DNA from: Rhodobacteraceae bacterium KLH11
GTDB taxonomy: Bacteria; Pseudomonadota; Alphaproteobacteria; Rhodobacterales; Rhodobacteraceae
NCBI GenBank assembly: GCA_000158135.1
Contig: DS999531.1
Location: 2,398,051-2,462,050 of the forward strand
DNA length: 64,000 nt
Direction of reading: 5' to 3'
Positions 9,104 through 18,784 of the stretch are shown here, piece by piece. Position 1 is the stretch's first letter. Every line of letters begins with the position of its first letter. The notes under the pieces are model-generated. The model was not told the origin of the DNA. It saw only the letters and a program-made list of their open reading frames with translations, and searched no databases. Both the position numbers and the translations under genes were made by a program.

Positions 9104-10396
9104 TCAGGCCAGCGTACCGTCGGCCTGCAAGGTCAGTTTGCCACCCAGATAAGGTGCCAGCACATCGGGCAGGGTAACGGTGCCATCTGCATTCTGGCCA
9201 TTTTCAAGCACAGCAATCAGGCAGCGCCCCACGGCCAGGCCGGAACCGTTCAGCGTGTGTACATATTCCGGCTTGCCGCCGCCCTCGGGACGGAAACGTG
9301 CGTTCATGCGCCGCGCCTGAAAAGCACCTGTGGTCGAGACCGAGCTGATCTCGCGATAGGCGTCCTGACCGGGTAGCCAAGCCTCGATATCAAACGTGCG
9401 GCGCGCACCAAATCCCATATCTCCGGTGCACAAAACGACGGTGCGATAGGGGATGCCCAATTGTTCCAGCAAATCCTCGGCGCAGCGCAGCATGCGTTTT
9501 TGTTCGGCGTCCGAATTGTCTGGATGGGTGACCGAGACCATCTCGACCTTCTCGAACTGATGCTGGCGCAACATGCCCGCCGTGTCCTTACCGGCGCTGC
9601 CCGCTTCCGAGCGGAAACAGGCGGTGTGGGCGGTCATACGGATGGGCAGGGCGGCCTCGTCCAGAATATCACCTGCAACCGAATAGGTCAGCGTCACCTC
9701 GGAGGTGGGGATCAGCCACCAGCCGTTGGTTGTCTGATAGCTGTCCTCGCCGAACTTCGGCAGCTTGTCGGTGCCGTACATCGCCTCGTCACGCACCAGA
9801 ACCGGGGTCTGCATTTCGGTCAGCCCGTTCTTGTCGATATGCGTGTCCAGCATGAATTGCGCCAATGCGCGATGAATGCGCGCGACGCCTTTCGACAGGT
9901 TCACAAACCGGCTGCCAGAGGTCTTGGCCGCCGTTTCGAAATCCATCGCAGCAGCAACCGCGGGGATTTCGTAATGTTCCTTGGGTGTGAACGAGAAGTT
10001 GCGCGGCGCACCCCAGCGGGTGACCTCAACATTATCGTCCTCATCGGAGCCTTCGGGCACGTCGTCGGCGGGCAGGTTGGCGATACGCGCCAATTGATCG
10101 GTGAGCAGCGCATCCAGATCTTTGGCCTCGGTCTGCATCCGGGCAATCTCGGCCTTTTTCTCGGCCACCAGCGCGCGCAGGCGTTCGAATTCGGCTTCAT
10201 CGCCACGCCCTTTGGCCGCGCCAACCTCTTTCGAGGCTTTGTTCTGTTCGGCTTGCGCTGTTTCGGCGGCCAGAATTTTGGCCCGGCGGCTTTCGTCCAG
10301 CCGCAGCAATTCTGACGACATCGGCGCATCCCCACGGCGCGCAAGGGCGGCGTCAAAAGCGGCGGGGTTTTCGCGAATGGCGCGGATGTCGTGCAT
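9104..10396 (-). CDS. serS: Seryl-tRNA synthetase
   Basis: 430 aa class II synthetase that charges tRNA-Ser. Seen: N-terminal coiled-coil tRNA-binding arm (about residues 27-105), motif 2 in the segment with [20 protein letters not shown], and motif 3 [12 protein letters not shown] near the C terminus. Length equals E. coli SerS (430 aa). It stands alone on the minus strand, 72 nt downstream of the MscS-like gene. Confidence 0.97.
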   Translation of the reverse strand: MHDIRAIRENPAAFDAALARRGDAPMSSELLRLDESRRAKILAAETAQAEQNKASKEVGAAKGRGDEAEFERLRALVAEKKAEIARMQTEAKDLDALLTDQLARIANLPADDVPEGSDEDDNVEVTRWGAPRNFSFTPKEHYEIPAVAAAMDFETAAKTSGSRFVNLSKGVARIHRALAQFMLDTHIDKNGLTEMQTPVLVRDEAMYGTDKLPKFGEDSYQTTNGWWLIPTSEVTLTYSVAGDILDEAALPIRMTAHTACFRSEAGSAGKDTAGMLRQHQFEKVEMVSVTHPDNSDAEQKRMLRCAEDLLEQLGIPYRTVVLCTGDMGFGARRTFDIEAWLPGQDAYREISSVSTTGAFQARRMNARFRPEGGGKPEYVHTLNGSGLAVGRCLIAVLENGQNADGTVTLPDVLAPYLGGKLTLQADGTLA

Positions 10397-10468
10397 ATCT
10401 CAGATCCTTGAATACGTGAATCACTGAGACCGCTTATGCACCATCTGACGGGCAGGGTGTAGCACCGG

Positions 10469-12133
10469 TTACGGTTTATCACCGTCCTCGTGCGCTTCAT
10501 GCGCCAGATGACCATCCCAGTCTTCTGCCGGAATTTTCGGCTCGGGCGGATCAGCCATGTACGAAGGCGTCATGATCTGCACGTTATTTTCGTTGAACAC
10601 GGCCACGATATTGCGGTGCAGGTCGGATCTGATTTTCGGAATGATACTGCCGCGCGTGGTATATCCGTTGATCTGATAGTTGATCGCGTAGTCCGCCAAA
10701 GCGGTCCACAAAACAAAAGGTTCAGGCTTGGCCTTGATGCTCTTGGTGCGATGAGCTGCCTCAATCAGCATCGCCTCGACCTTTTCGGGCGGCTCTTCGT
10801 AGCCAATCCCGACGGTCGTGTGCAGCAACAGCCCGCTGCCATCGGTCTTCTTCGAGAAATTCACCACATCCGAGTTCATCAACTGCGCGTTGGGGATCGA
10901 GATCAGTTCATTCTTGATCGACTTCAGATGTGTCTCCATCAGCTTGATCTGAACGACATCACCGATGTGATCACCGATCTGGATGCGGTCTCCGATCGAG
11001 GTTGAACGGCGATAAATCACAAAAAGCCCGGCCAGCATGTTCGAGACAACCGAATTCGCGCCCAAGGACAGCATGGCCCCGACAAGAATGGTAAGCCCCT
11101 GAAACGCCGCCGAATCAGAGCCGGGAATATAGGGTACCGCAAATACCAGCGCGATCAGGATGACGACAACGCGGGCGATGTTGAAGGTCGGGTTCACCCA
11201 GTGACTTTCGAAATCGCCCATGTCGAACGTGCCGGCTTCGACCGCATCAAAGAAGACGCGCAAGCCTTTGATAACATACATGGTAACCCAGGTGATCAGC
11301 GCCAGCATGATCAGGTTGGGAATGTAGCTGATAACCCCCTTGAAGATCAGCAAAACCGGTTCGGTCAGATATGTCAGCAAAAGCTGTGCGAAATACCGCG
11401 TTTCGGCAAAGGCCAGAAGCACGAAGGACAGGTAGTAGTAAAAACCCAGAAAGAAGATCACCAGCAGGATAAAGTTCAGCCCATAACGAACGAGCGCCGC
11501 GATCGCCTCGGCCTGAACGCTTTTGGCGGTGGCGGTTTCCACATCTTTCAGGTGACGCGAGACAAATCTTAACGTGCGCCGCCGTATGCGACGATGCAGC
11601 CAAAGGATGATTACAATGAACAGGACAAAACCAACGGTCCAGGCAATGGCCTCGATCGCGCCAGACACGCGGGCCTGGTCCGTGCGGTTCGCACGATAGG
11701 CTATGATCGCTTCTTCGATGGCATTGCCGTGCAAAAAGCTGAGCACATCCAATTCCATCTGATCCAGTTCCGCATCCGCGACTGTGACCATCGAGATGGC
11801 CACGCCATCGACCAGAATGCGGGTCCCAAGATCGGTTTCTTCATATGTGATGGTGATGCCCGAACGATCCGAGGCCTCAGCCGCCTGGATGATGTTGTTC
11901 TGAACATCTTCGGCCCGCTCAGGCGCGGGCAGGGCGCTGGAGCCGCGCAGGAAGAACAGGGTTTCCCCGTCAACGATAACCGGGGCCTTGAACGTCTCGG
12001 ATTGCGCGGTGTCTGCTGCAGGGGGTTCGTCTGCGGCATTCTGGGCCCAGAGCGGCAGCGCCAGAAGACACAGGCAGACCGTCAGCCGGAACAGCCAAGC
12101 AATAGCGCCAAGGGTCTGGTTTGATTGAAACAT
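10469..12133 (-). CDS. Large MscS-family mechanosensitive channel with signal peptide
   Basis: 554 aa. Seen: signal peptide (residues 1-31, ending LPLWAQNA), a periplasmic segment of about 120 residues, then at least five TM helices and the MscS pore and beta domain (GANSVVSNMLAGLFVIYRRSTSIGD, then IGDHIGDVVQIKL and ISIPNAQLMNSDVVNFS). Much longer than MscS (286 aa), closer to YnaI/YbdG-type channels. ATG at 12133 follows GGGGGAGG; the ORF extends further upstream without a site. Likely role is release of solutes on hypo-osmotic shock, useful in a marine cell. Confidence 0.88.
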   Translation of the reverse strand: MFQSNQTLGAIAWLFRLTVCLCLLALPLWAQNAADEPPAADTAQSETFKAPVIVDGETLFFLRGSSALPAPERAEDVQNNIIQAAEASDRSGITITYEETDLGTRILVDGVAISMVTVADAELDQMELDVLSFLHGNAIEEAIIAYRANRTDQARVSGAIEAIAWTVGFVLFIVIILWLHRRIRRRTLRFVSRHLKDVETATAKSVQAEAIAALVRYGLNFILLVIFFLGFYYYLSFVLLAFAETRYFAQLLLTYLTEPVLLIFKGVISYIPNLIMLALITWVTMYVIKGLRVFFDAVEAGTFDMGDFESHWVNPTFNIARVVVILIALVFAVPYIPGSDSAAFQGLTILVGAMLSLGANSVVSNMLAGLFVIYRRSTSIGDRIQIGDHIGDVVQIKLMETHLKSIKNELISIPNAQLMNSDVVNFSKKTDGSGLLLHTTVGIGYEEPPEKVEAMLIEAAHRTKSIKAKPEPFVLWTALADYAINYQINGYTTRGSIIPKIRSDLHRNIVAVFNENNVQIMTPSYMADPPEPKIPAEDWDGHLAHEAHEDGDKP

Positions 12134-12285
12134 TAGGCCTCCCCCAATACGACTATATCCGACAGAACCGGTTTGCCTAGAACATATCTGCAACGCCAGC
12201 GGTTAAACCTTTCAACGTGATAAACGAAATAGCCGACGCGTTTGCTTGCAAACGCCTGATCCAAAGCATAGGTTCCCGCCAAATT

Positions 12286-12303
12286 TGCGGAGAGCCCTCC
12301 GCA
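12286..12303 (+). other. Perfect hairpin in yajC leader
   Basis: TGCGGAG and CTCCGCA form a 7-bp stem with loop AGCC, ending 23 nt before the yajC start codon and just upstream of its ribosome site AAAGGA. No T-run follows, so it is not an intrinsic terminator. A role in translation or mRNA stability is only possible. Confidence 0.35.
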
Positions 12304-12326
12304 GTATCAGAACAAAGGAATATCCC

Positions 12327-12614
12327 ATGGAAGGTGGCGCAATCGCCCAGTTTCTCCCGTTGATCCTGATTTTCGGGATCATGTATTTCCTGCTGATCCG
12401 TCCGCAGCAGAAGAAGGTCAAGCAGCATCAGGCCATGGTCGAGGCCGTGCGCCGGGGCGATCAGGTTGTCACTCAGGGTGGGCTGATCGGCAAGGTATCC
12501 AAGGTCAAGGAAGGCGAGAACGAGATCGAGGTTGAACTCGCCGAGGGCGTCAAGGTTCGCGTGGTTAAATCAACCATCGCGCAGGTTCTGAGCAAGACCG
12601 AGCCAGCGAAGTAA
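12327..12614 (+). CDS. yajC: Preprotein translocase subunit YajC
   Basis: 95 aa single-pass inner membrane protein of the SecDF-YajC complex. Seen: TM helix (about residues 9-24, PLILIFGIMYFLLIRP) followed by QQKKVKQHQ and a small soluble domain with GDQVVTQGGLIGKV, all typical of the family. ATG at 12327 with AAAGGA upstream; an in-frame extension to 12246 is discarded. 33 nt separate it from secD. Confidence 0.95.
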   Translation: MEGGAIAQFLPLILIFGIMYFLLIRPQQKKVKQHQAMVEAVRRGDQVVTQGGLIGKVSKVKEGENEIEVELAEGVKVRVVKSTIAQVLSKTEPAK

Positions 12615-12647
12615 TTTCGCACGACAATTCCTTGAAAAGGCAGGGTA

Positions 12648-14309
12648 ATGCTGCAAATTGATACCTGGAAGCGGGTTCTGATCTGGCTGGTCTGTGTGGT
12701 CGGTCTGTTCATGGCCCTGCCGAATGCGTTCTATACGCGTGTCGAACAATCGAACGATGCCAATACCGCGATCGAGCTTGGCATCGACACCCCTGAGATG
12801 CAGGCTCAGGCGGCACAATGGCCAAGCTGGCTGCCGTCATCTCTGGTCAATCTGGGCCTTGACCTGCGCGGGGGCGCTCATCTGCTGGCCGAGGTCAAGG
12901 TTGAGGACGTGTACGAGGCCCGGATGGAGGCCATGTGGCCGGAAATCCGCGATGCCCTGCGGGACGAACGCGCAACCGTGGGGACGATCCGAAAACAGCC
13001 TTCGGCCCCCGACGAGATTCGGGTGCGCATCAGCCAGCCCGAAGGGATGCCGCGCGCGCTGGAGGTGGTGCGCGGTCTGGCCCGTCAGGTGCAGACGCTG
13101 ACCGGGGTTGGTGCGACCGATATCGAAGCCCGTGCCGAAGGCGATATCATCGTTGTGCAACTGTCCGAGGCGGAAAAGCTGGCCTCGGATGACCGCACCG
13201 TCCGTCAGGCGCTGGAGATCATCCGTCGCCGGATCGACGAGGTCGGCACCCGCGAACCCACGATCCAGCGTCAGGGGGCCGATCGCATCCTGATTCAGGT
13301 GCCGGGCATTGGCAGCGCCGGAGAGTTGAAAGGTATCATCGGCACGACGGCTCAGCTGACCTTTAATCCGGTTGTTGGGCCCGCGAACAGTCTGGACGAT
13401 TCTGTACGACCGGGACAAAAAGTAGTTCCTTCGATTGAAGAAGGAGGGCGGCTTTACGTGATCACCTCTGCCCCCGTCGTAACCGGCGAGGAACTGGTCG
13501 ACGCACAACCTTCGTTTGACCAGAACGGCCGACCGGCGGTCAGCTTCCGGTTCAACACATCGGGCGCGCGCAAGTTTGGCGACTATACGCTGGAAAACAT
13601 TGGCGCGCCGTTTGCCATTGTGCTGGATGACGAAGTGATCTCGGCCCCGGTGATCCAAAGCCATATCCCGGGCGGGTCGGGCATCATCACCGGCGATTTC
13701 ACGGTCGAGGAAAGCACCAATCTGGCCGTTCTGCTGCGCGCCGGTGCGCTGCCTGCGGGGCTGGAGTTCCTCGAAGAACGCACCATCGGCCCTGAACTGG
13801 GGCAAGACAGCATCGACGCCGGTAAGGTGGCCACCATCGTGGCCTTCGTGGCCGTACTGGTCTTTATGGCACTCAGCTATGGTTTGTTCGGTATTTTCGC
13901 CAATATCGCCCTGATCCTGAACGTTGGCCTGTTGTTTGGCCTGCTTTCGCTGATCGGGGCGACCCTGACGCTGCCGGGCATCGCGGGCATTGTTCTGACG
14001 GTTGGTATGGCGGTGGACGCCAATGTGCTGATCTTTGAACGTATCCGCGAAGAGCTGAAATCGGCCAAAGGCCCGGCGCGCGCCATCGAGCTGGGTTACG
14101 AAAAGGCGCTGTCGGCGATTTTGGACGCGAATGTAACCACCTTCATCACAGCGACGATCCTGTTTGCGATGGGCAGCGGCCCGGTTCGCGGGTTCGCCAT
14201 CACTTTGGGTCTGGGCATTCTGACCTCGGTCTTCACCGCGATCTTCGTGACGCGCCTGATGATCGTGATGTGGTTCGAACGCCGCCGCCCGAAAACGATC
14301 GAGGTTTGA
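12648..14309 (+). CDS. secD: Protein translocase subunit SecD
   Basis: 553 aa proton-driven subunit that pulls secreted proteins through SecYEG. Seen: TM1 near residues 7-24, D1 motif NLGLDLRGGAHLL (about residue 66), the large periplasmic P1 domain, then five TM helices in the C-terminal third with GIVLTVGMAVDANVLIFERI. Length is in the usual range for alphaproteobacteria. It overlaps nothing and ends 2 nt before secF. Confidence 0.97.
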   Translation: MLQIDTWKRVLIWLVCVVGLFMALPNAFYTRVEQSNDANTAIELGIDTPEMQAQAAQWPSWLPSSLVNLGLDLRGGAHLLAEVKVEDVYEARMEAMWPEIRDALRDERATVGTIRKQPSAPDEIRVRISQPEGMPRALEVVRGLARQVQTLTGVGATDIEARAEGDIIVVQLSEAEKLASDDRTVRQALEIIRRRIDEVGTREPTIQRQGADRILIQVPGIGSAGELKGIIGTTAQLTFNPVVGPANSLDDSVRPGQKVVPSIEEGGRLYVITSAPVVTGEELVDAQPSFDQNGRPAVSFRFNTSGARKFGDYTLENIGAPFAIVLDDEVISAPVIQSHIPGGSGIITGDFTVEESTNLAVLLRAGALPAGLEFLEERTIGPELGQDSIDAGKVATIVAFVAVLVFMALSYGLFGIFANIALILNVGLLFGLLSLIGATLTLPGIAGIVLTVGMAVDANVLIFERIREELKSAKGPARAIELGYEKALSAILDANVTTFITATILFAMGSGPVRGFAITLGLGILTSVFTAIFVTRLMIVMWFERRRPKTIEV

Positions 14310-14311
14310 TC

Positions 14312-15280
14312 ATGAGACTGAAACTCGTACCGCAAAACACCTCGTTCGATTTTTTCAGCCGGTGGAAAATCTGGCTGGGCATTTCGGGCCTGATGATGGT
14401 GATCGCCTTCACCTCGTTCCTGCTGCAAGGGCTGAACTTTGGCATCGACTTCCGCGGCGGCACCACGATCCGCACCCAAAGCGCGCAGGAGATCGACGTG
14501 GGTGCCTATCGCGACGCCATCGCGCCACTGGAACTGGGCGATGTGACCATTACCGAGATTTTTGATCCGACCTTCGGTGAGGATGAAAACGTTGCGATGA
14601 TTCGTATCCAGGCGCAGGACGGAGCCGAGGCTGTGGCGGCCACAACTGTCACAGCGGTTGAAGAAGCGCTGACCGCCGCCGCACCTGATATCCAGTTCGT
14701 CTCGGTCGAATCCGTTGGCCCCAAGGTTTCGGGCGAACTGATCCAGACCGCTGTGATCGCTGTCGCCTTGGCGATCGGCGCGGTGCTTGTCTACATCTGG
14801 TTGCGGTTCGAATGGCAGTTTGCGTTGGGCGCGGTGGCCGCTCTTGTGCATGACGTGATCCTGACCATCGGCATTTTCTCGGAACTGCAGATCCGCTTTG
14901 ATCTGGCCATCATCGCGGCCTTGCTGACCATCGTCGGCTATTCGTTGAATGACACCGTGGTGGTGTTCGACCGGGTTCGTGAAAATCTGCGCAAGTACAA
15001 GAAGAAAGACCTCAAAGAGGTCCTGAATATCTCGATCAACGAAACGCTCAGCCGAACCGTGATGACCTCGGTCACCACGCTGTTGGCGCTGATCTCGCTT
15101 TATGTGCTGGGCGGGGATGTGATCCGCGGCTTTGTATTTGCGATGATCTGGGGTGTGATTGTCGGGACCTATTCGTCGGTCTTCGTGGCCTCGACCATCC
15201 TGCTGTGGCTGGGGGTCAAACGCGATTGGTCCAAGCCGTCGAATACGGCGGGCAACCAGTTCGCAAATATCGATGCCTGA
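14312..15280 (+). CDS. secF: Protein translocase subunit SecF
   Basis: 322 aa partner of SecD. Seen: TM1 then GLNFGIDFRGGTTIRT (D1-type motif), a short periplasmic domain, and TM helices with SLNDTVVVFDRVRENLR, which is diagnostic of SecF. ATG at 14312 lies two bases after the secD stop. Its 3' end overlaps the start of the next gene (TauE-like), implying one transcript. Confidence 0.97.
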   Translation: MRLKLVPQNTSFDFFSRWKIWLGISGLMMVIAFTSFLLQGLNFGIDFRGGTTIRTQSAQEIDVGAYRDAIAPLELGDVTITEIFDPTFGEDENVAMIRIQAQDGAEAVAATTVTAVEEALTAAAPDIQFVSVESVGPKVSGELIQTAVIAVALAIGAVLVYIWLRFEWQFALGAVAALVHDVILTIGIFSELQIRFDLAIIAALLTIVGYSLNDTVVVFDRVRENLRKYKKKDLKEVLNISINETLSRTVMTSVTTLLALISLYVLGGDVIRGFVFAMIWGVIVGTYSSVFVASTILLWLGVKRDWSKPSNTAGNQFANIDA

Positions 15281-16019
15281 TATGCTCGGCCAGACCACAA
15301 CCGGTCTGGCCGTCACGGTTTTTGCTGCACTGATCGCAGGTATCGTGCGAGGGTTCTCCGGCTTCGGCTCCGCGCTTGTATTCCTGCCCGTCGCCAGCCC
15401 TTATCTCGGCCCTTTCGGCGCGATCATTGCGCTGGCCACCATGGACATATTCGGGCCACTGCCCAACCTGCGGCGCGCCTGGGTGGCTGTAGACAAAGGG
15501 GATCTGGGCCGTCTGCTGCTGGGATGTGCACTGATCATGCCGATCGGGTTGTGGCTTCTGACCCAGTCCGAACCAGAACTGTTTCGCTATCTGGTCAGCC
15601 TGCTTTCCCTGTCCATGCTGGCCATTCTGATCCTCGGCTTGCGGTATCGCGGTGCGGTCCGGCGCAGTATGGTTACTGTGATCGGCGGTGCCGCGGGCCT
15701 GCTGGGTGGTGTGGCCGGGCTGCCGGGCCCCGTCGTTATCCTGTTCTACATGTCGCGGCCCTTGCCTGTTGAGATCATTCGCGCAACCATCCTGCTGTTT
15801 CTTTTCGCCTTTGATTTTCTGATCCTTGGCTATTTCGGCGCGATGGGCCGGTTGTCTGCGGCCAGTGTCGGGCTGGGGCTGGCACTTGCCATCCCCAATC
15901 TGCTGGGCAACTGGCTGGGCGGCTGGATGTTCCGCCCCGACCGAGAGAAGCTCTATCGCGCATCCGCCTATCTGGTGATCGCAGCCGCAGCCTTGTCTGG
16001 CTTGCCGCTTTGGGGCTAG
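15273..16019 (+). CDS. TauE/SafE-family sulfite/anion exporter-like permease
   Basis: 248 aa, about eight TM helices in two halves, with the family signature IVRGFSGFGSAL early and GGVAGLPGPVVILFYM in the second half. TauE/SafE proteins move organic or inorganic sulfur anions; the substrate here is unknown. The start is taken as ATG 15273, overlapping the end of secF by 8 nt; ATG 15282 is an alternative. In a DMSP-degrading roseobacter a sulfite or sulfonate role would fit, but that is inference. Confidence 0.82.
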   Translation: MPDMLGQTTTGLAVTVFAALIAGIVRGFSGFGSALVFLPVASPYLGPFGAIIALATMDIFGPLPNLRRAWVAVDKGDLGRLLLGCALIMPIGLWLLTQSEPELFRYLVSLLSLSMLAILILGLRYRGAVRRSMVTVIGGAAGLLGGVAGLPGPVVILFYMSRPLPVEIIRATILLFLFAFDFLILGYFGAMGRLSAASVGLGLALAIPNLLGNWLGGWMFRPDREKLYRASAYLVIAAAALSGLPLWG

Positions 16020-16028
16020 AAACAGCCC

Positions 16029-16382
16029 ATGCGCATGAACGAGATCACGTATACCAATGCTCTGCCCATCGACGGCTATGGCCCCGGTTTCTTTCGGATC
16101 GGCGGGCAGGTCCATGAAGGGGCGGTTATCACTGGCCCGACCGGAACAATGGCGTGGAACGGGTATGCCGAAACCGATACGCTTCTGGCCCTGTCTGACC
16201 ACATAGATGTCCTGTTTATCGGCACTGGCAAAGATCTGGCCCATATTCCGGCCACCTTGCGCACAACGTTGGAAGAGGCTGGCCTCGGCGTTGAAATCAT
16301 GAATTCCCCCGCCGCCTGCCGCACCTACAACGTTCTGCTCTCCGAAGGTCGCCGTGTCGGACTGGCGTTGATGCCGGTTTGA
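16029..16382 (+). CDS. Mth938-like domain (DUF498/NDUFAF3-type) protein
   Basis: 117 aa soluble protein of the DUF498 / Mth938 fold, related to mitochondrial NDUFAF3, a complex I assembly factor. Seen: central sequence VLFIGTGKDLAHIPATLR and C-terminal SPAACRTYNVLLSEGRRV, the two conserved stretches of the family. In many alphaproteobacteria the gene lies next to secF, as here. Molecular function in bacteria is not established. Confidence 0.8.
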   Translation: MRMNEITYTNALPIDGYGPGFFRIGGQVHEGAVITGPTGTMAWNGYAETDTLLALSDHIDVLFIGTGKDLAHIPATLRTTLEEAGLGVEIMNSPAACRTYNVLLSEGRRVGLALMPV

Positions 16383-16390
16383 AAATCCAA

Positions 16391-16444
16391 TCTTCATCTG
16401 GCCAGAAATATCCCGGGGAGCGCGAGGGGCTGGCCCCTCGCTCC
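16391..16444 (-). repeat. Dispersed palindromic repeat, copy A
   Basis: GCGAGGGGC-TG-GCCCCTCGC (16422-16441) forms a 9-bp stem with a two-base loop. On the minus strand it is followed by GCTCCCCGGGATATTT and an AGATGAAGA end. The same arrangement occurs at 20074-20118 and, on the other strand, at 38649-38700. It lies just after the Mth938-like gene. Such short repeats are common between genes in Rhodobacteraceae. Confidence 0.8.
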
Positions 16445-16526
16445 GACAGTGCCTTATAGGCCCACCTCACCGCTCTGCGGCAATTCTCGCCTTTTGCCAA
16501 CGCGTGCAATCGGCTAAGCGGACGCA

Positions 16527-17141
16527 ATGACACTGGTTGTAACCGATCTGGCCATCGCCCGTGGTGGTGTTCCTGTGCTTGAAGGTCTGAGCTTTAGGCT
16601 CGAACCCGGACAAGCGCTGATCCTGCGTGGCCCCAACGGGATCGGTAAAACAACCCTGCTGCGCACGCTGGCCGGATTGCAGCCGCCACTTGCCGGAGGG
16701 ATCGACGGGGCCGAGGATCAGATCGCCTATGCCTCTCACTCCGATGGTCTGAAGCCAACGCTGACGGTGGTCGAAAACCTCAGTTTCTGGGCATCGGTCT
16801 TCGGAACCCATGATATCCAGCCTGCGCTTGATGCGTTTGCCCTGACTGACCTGAGCGACCGTTACGCAGGAAACCTGTCAGCAGGGCAGAAGCGCCGCCT
16901 TGGGCTGGCGCGGATGCTGGTCACCGACCGCCCGATCTGGATGCTGGACGAACCAACCGTCTCGCTGGATAATACCGCGGTGCAGATGTTCGCCGATGCG
17001 GTACGTGCACATCTGGGGCAGGGCGGTTCTGCCCTGATTGCTACCCATATCGACCTTGGCCTCGACGCAGAGGTCCTGGATGTCGGCGCCAATAAGCCGA
17101 AACCAAGCCCCATCGACGGTTTTGACGGAGGGTTCCTGTGA
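16527..17141 (+). CDS. ccmA: Haem exporter ATPase CcmA (cytochrome c maturation)
   Basis: 204 aa ABC ATPase that with CcmB, CcmC and CcmD loads haem on CcmE. Seen: Walker [10 protein letters not shown] (about residue 35), signature [14 protein letters not shown], Walker B IWMLDEPT, switch His in ATHIDLG. Overlaps ccmB by 4 nt. CcmE, CcmF and CcmH are not in the window, so the maturation system is split in this genome, as in other roseobacters. Confidence 0.95.
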   Translation: MTLVVTDLAIARGGVPVLEGLSFRLEPGQALILRGPNGIGKTTLLRTLAGLQPPLAGGIDGAEDQIAYASHSDGLKPTLTVVENLSFWASVFGTHDIQPALDAFALTDLSDRYAGNLSAGQKRRLGLARMLVTDRPIWMLDEPTVSLDNTAVQMFADAVRAHLGQGGSALIATHIDLGLDAEVLDVGANKPKPSPIDGFDGGFL

Positions 17142-17794
17142 TCGCCCTGTTGCTGCGGGATCTGAAACTGGCCTTCCGCGCTGGCGGCGGGTTCGGTCTG
17201 GGGCTGGCCTTCTTCCTGATTGTCACCGTTCTGGTGCCGTTCTCGGTCGGCCCGCAGGCCGCATTGCTGTCGACCATCGCGCCGGGGATCCTCTGGCTGG
17301 GCGCGCTGCTGGCCTGCCTGCTATCGCTTGATCGCTTGCTGGCACTGGATTGGGAGGACGGATCGCTCGATCTGCTGGCCACTGCACCGCTGCCCCTAGA
17401 GGCGGTGGTCACCATCAAGGCCCTGGCCCATTGGCTCACCACCGGTCTTCCATTGGTTCTGGCAGCGCCCGTTCTGGGCGTGCTGTTGAATCTGCCGGCT
17501 CCGGGTTTCTTGTGGTTGGTCCTCTCTTTGCTGGTCGGCACCCCGGCCATGAGCGTCATCGGCACGTTCGGTGCCGCCCTGACCGTGGGTCTGAAACGCG
17601 GTGGCCTGTTGCTGTCACTTCTGGTCCTGCCACTCTATATCCCGACCCTGATCTTCGGGGCCGAGGTCGCCCGTCGCGGGGCCACTGGGATCGAGACACA
17701 GACGCCACTGCTGATGCTGGCCGGGATCACAGCCGCCACCATAGCCCTGCTGCCCTTCGCCAGCGCCGCCGTTTTGCGCATCAATCTTAGGTGA
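17138..17794 (+). CDS. ccmB: Haem exporter permease CcmB
   Basis: 218 aa membrane protein with six predicted TM helices, length as in E. coli CcmB (220 aa). Seen: N-terminal [15 protein letters not shown] and the central [20 protein letters not shown], the family's conserved part. Translationally coupled to ccmA (ATG in its last codons). Confidence 0.94.
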   Translation: MIALLLRDLKLAFRAGGGFGLGLAFFLIVTVLVPFSVGPQAALLSTIAPGILWLGALLACLLSLDRLLALDWEDGSLDLLATAPLPLEAVVTIKALAHWLTTGLPLVLAAPVLGVLLNLPAPGFLWLVLSLLVGTPAMSVIGTFGAALTVGLKRGGLLLSLLVLPLYIPTLIFGAEVARRGATGIETQTPLLMLAGITAATIALLPFASAAVLRINLR

Positions 17795-17855
17795 CGGGAA
17801 CAAAGATTGACCAAGGTCAATTGAGAAGCAAACCGAACCGGACTAGATAGGACCC

Positions 17856-18629
17856 ATGTCAATCGCCGCCAAAGCCAACGCCCTCTGGAAATACGCCAAT
17901 CCGCGCAAATTCCTCGCCACCAGCGAGCGGGTCTTGCCGTTCTTCTGGCTGACATCGGCTTCCTGTCTGGTCGCCGGGCTGGTCTGGGGGTTTTTCTTCA
18001 CACCGGATGACTACAAGCAGGGCTCGACTGTCAAGATCATCTATCTGCATGTGCCCGCGGCGCTGATGGCGATCAATTGTTGGCTGATGATGCTGGCCAC
18101 CTCGCTGGTCTGGCTGGTGCGCCGTCATCATGTCAGCGCGCTGGCTGCCCGCGCCGCAGCCCCGGTTGGCATCGTCATGACGCTGATCGCGCTGGCGACC
18201 GGGGCGATCTGGGGCCAGCCCATGTGGGGCACCTGGTGGGCTTGGGATCCGCGCCTGACATCGTTCCTGATCCTGTTCCTCTTCTATCTGGGCTATGTCG
18301 CGCTGTGGGAGGCGATCGAAGACCCCGATACGGCCGCTGATCTGACTTCGGTCCTGTGTCTTGTGGGTTCGGTGTTTGCGATCCTCAGCCGGTATGCAGT
18401 GAATTTCTGGAATCAGGGCCTGCATCAGGGGGCCTCTGTAATGCGCGCAGGGGCCGTAACCGGAACTGACACCGAAGAAAAAGTCAGCAACATCTATTTC
18501 TACCCGCTGCTTCTCTGCATCGTCGGGTTCGTATTGCTGTTCATCGCATTGGTGCTTTATCGCACGGGCACTGAAATCCGCGCCCGCCGCATCAAAGCGC
18601 TGCTGACGCGGGAAAGGGTAAACGGATGA
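17856..18629 (+). CDS. ccmC: Haem exporter protein CcmC
   Basis: 257 aa, six TM helices. Carries the tryptophan-rich motif WGTWWAWDPRLTS (about residue 124) that binds haem in the CcmC/CcmF family, with flanking histidines near HVPAALMA (about residue 62) and in the NQGLHQGASV segment (about residue 190). It holds haem in the complex that forms holo-CcmE. 61 nt after ccmB; its stop overlaps the ccmD start (ATGA). Confidence 0.96.
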   Translation: MSIAAKANALWKYANPRKFLATSERVLPFFWLTSASCLVAGLVWGFFFTPDDYKQGSTVKIIYLHVPAALMAINCWLMMLATSLVWLVRRHHVSALAARAAAPVGIVMTLIALATGAIWGQPMWGTWWAWDPRLTSFLILFLFYLGYVALWEAIEDPDTAADLTSVLCLVGSVFAILSRYAVNFWNQGLHQGASVMRAGAVTGTDTEEKVSNIYFYPLLLCIVGFVLLFIALVLYRTGTEIRARRIKALLTRERVNG

Positions 18630-18784
18630 TACCTGATCTGGGAAAATACGCGGATACGGTGCTGTCGGCCTATGCTGCATCCATCGTGCTGCTGATCGCG
18701 CTGGTTCTGTTCAGCGTCATCCGGGGGCGTAAAGTCCGGGCCGAGATGGAGAAGCTGGAACAAAGGATGTCGCGCCATGGCTAA
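18626..18784 (+). CDS. ccmD: Haem exporter small subunit CcmD
   Basis: 52 aa, found by reading the gap between ccmC and ccmG. One TM helix (about residues 16-33, AYAASIVLLIALVLFSVI) preceded by DLGKYADTVLSAY and followed by a basic end with RGRKVRAEMEKLE, the family pattern. ATG overlaps the ccmC stop by 4 nt and its 3' end overlaps ccmG by 8 nt. It links CcmC to the CcmAB ATPase. Confidence 0.9.
   Translation: MIPDLGKYADTVLSAYAASIVLLIALVLFSVIRGRKVRAEMEKLEQRMSRHG

Noticed and set aside
16297-16533. Minus-strand frame with GASPSRSPGYF
   Set aside because: This is the repeat read as protein; no gene start or domain. It is used only as evidence for the repeat.
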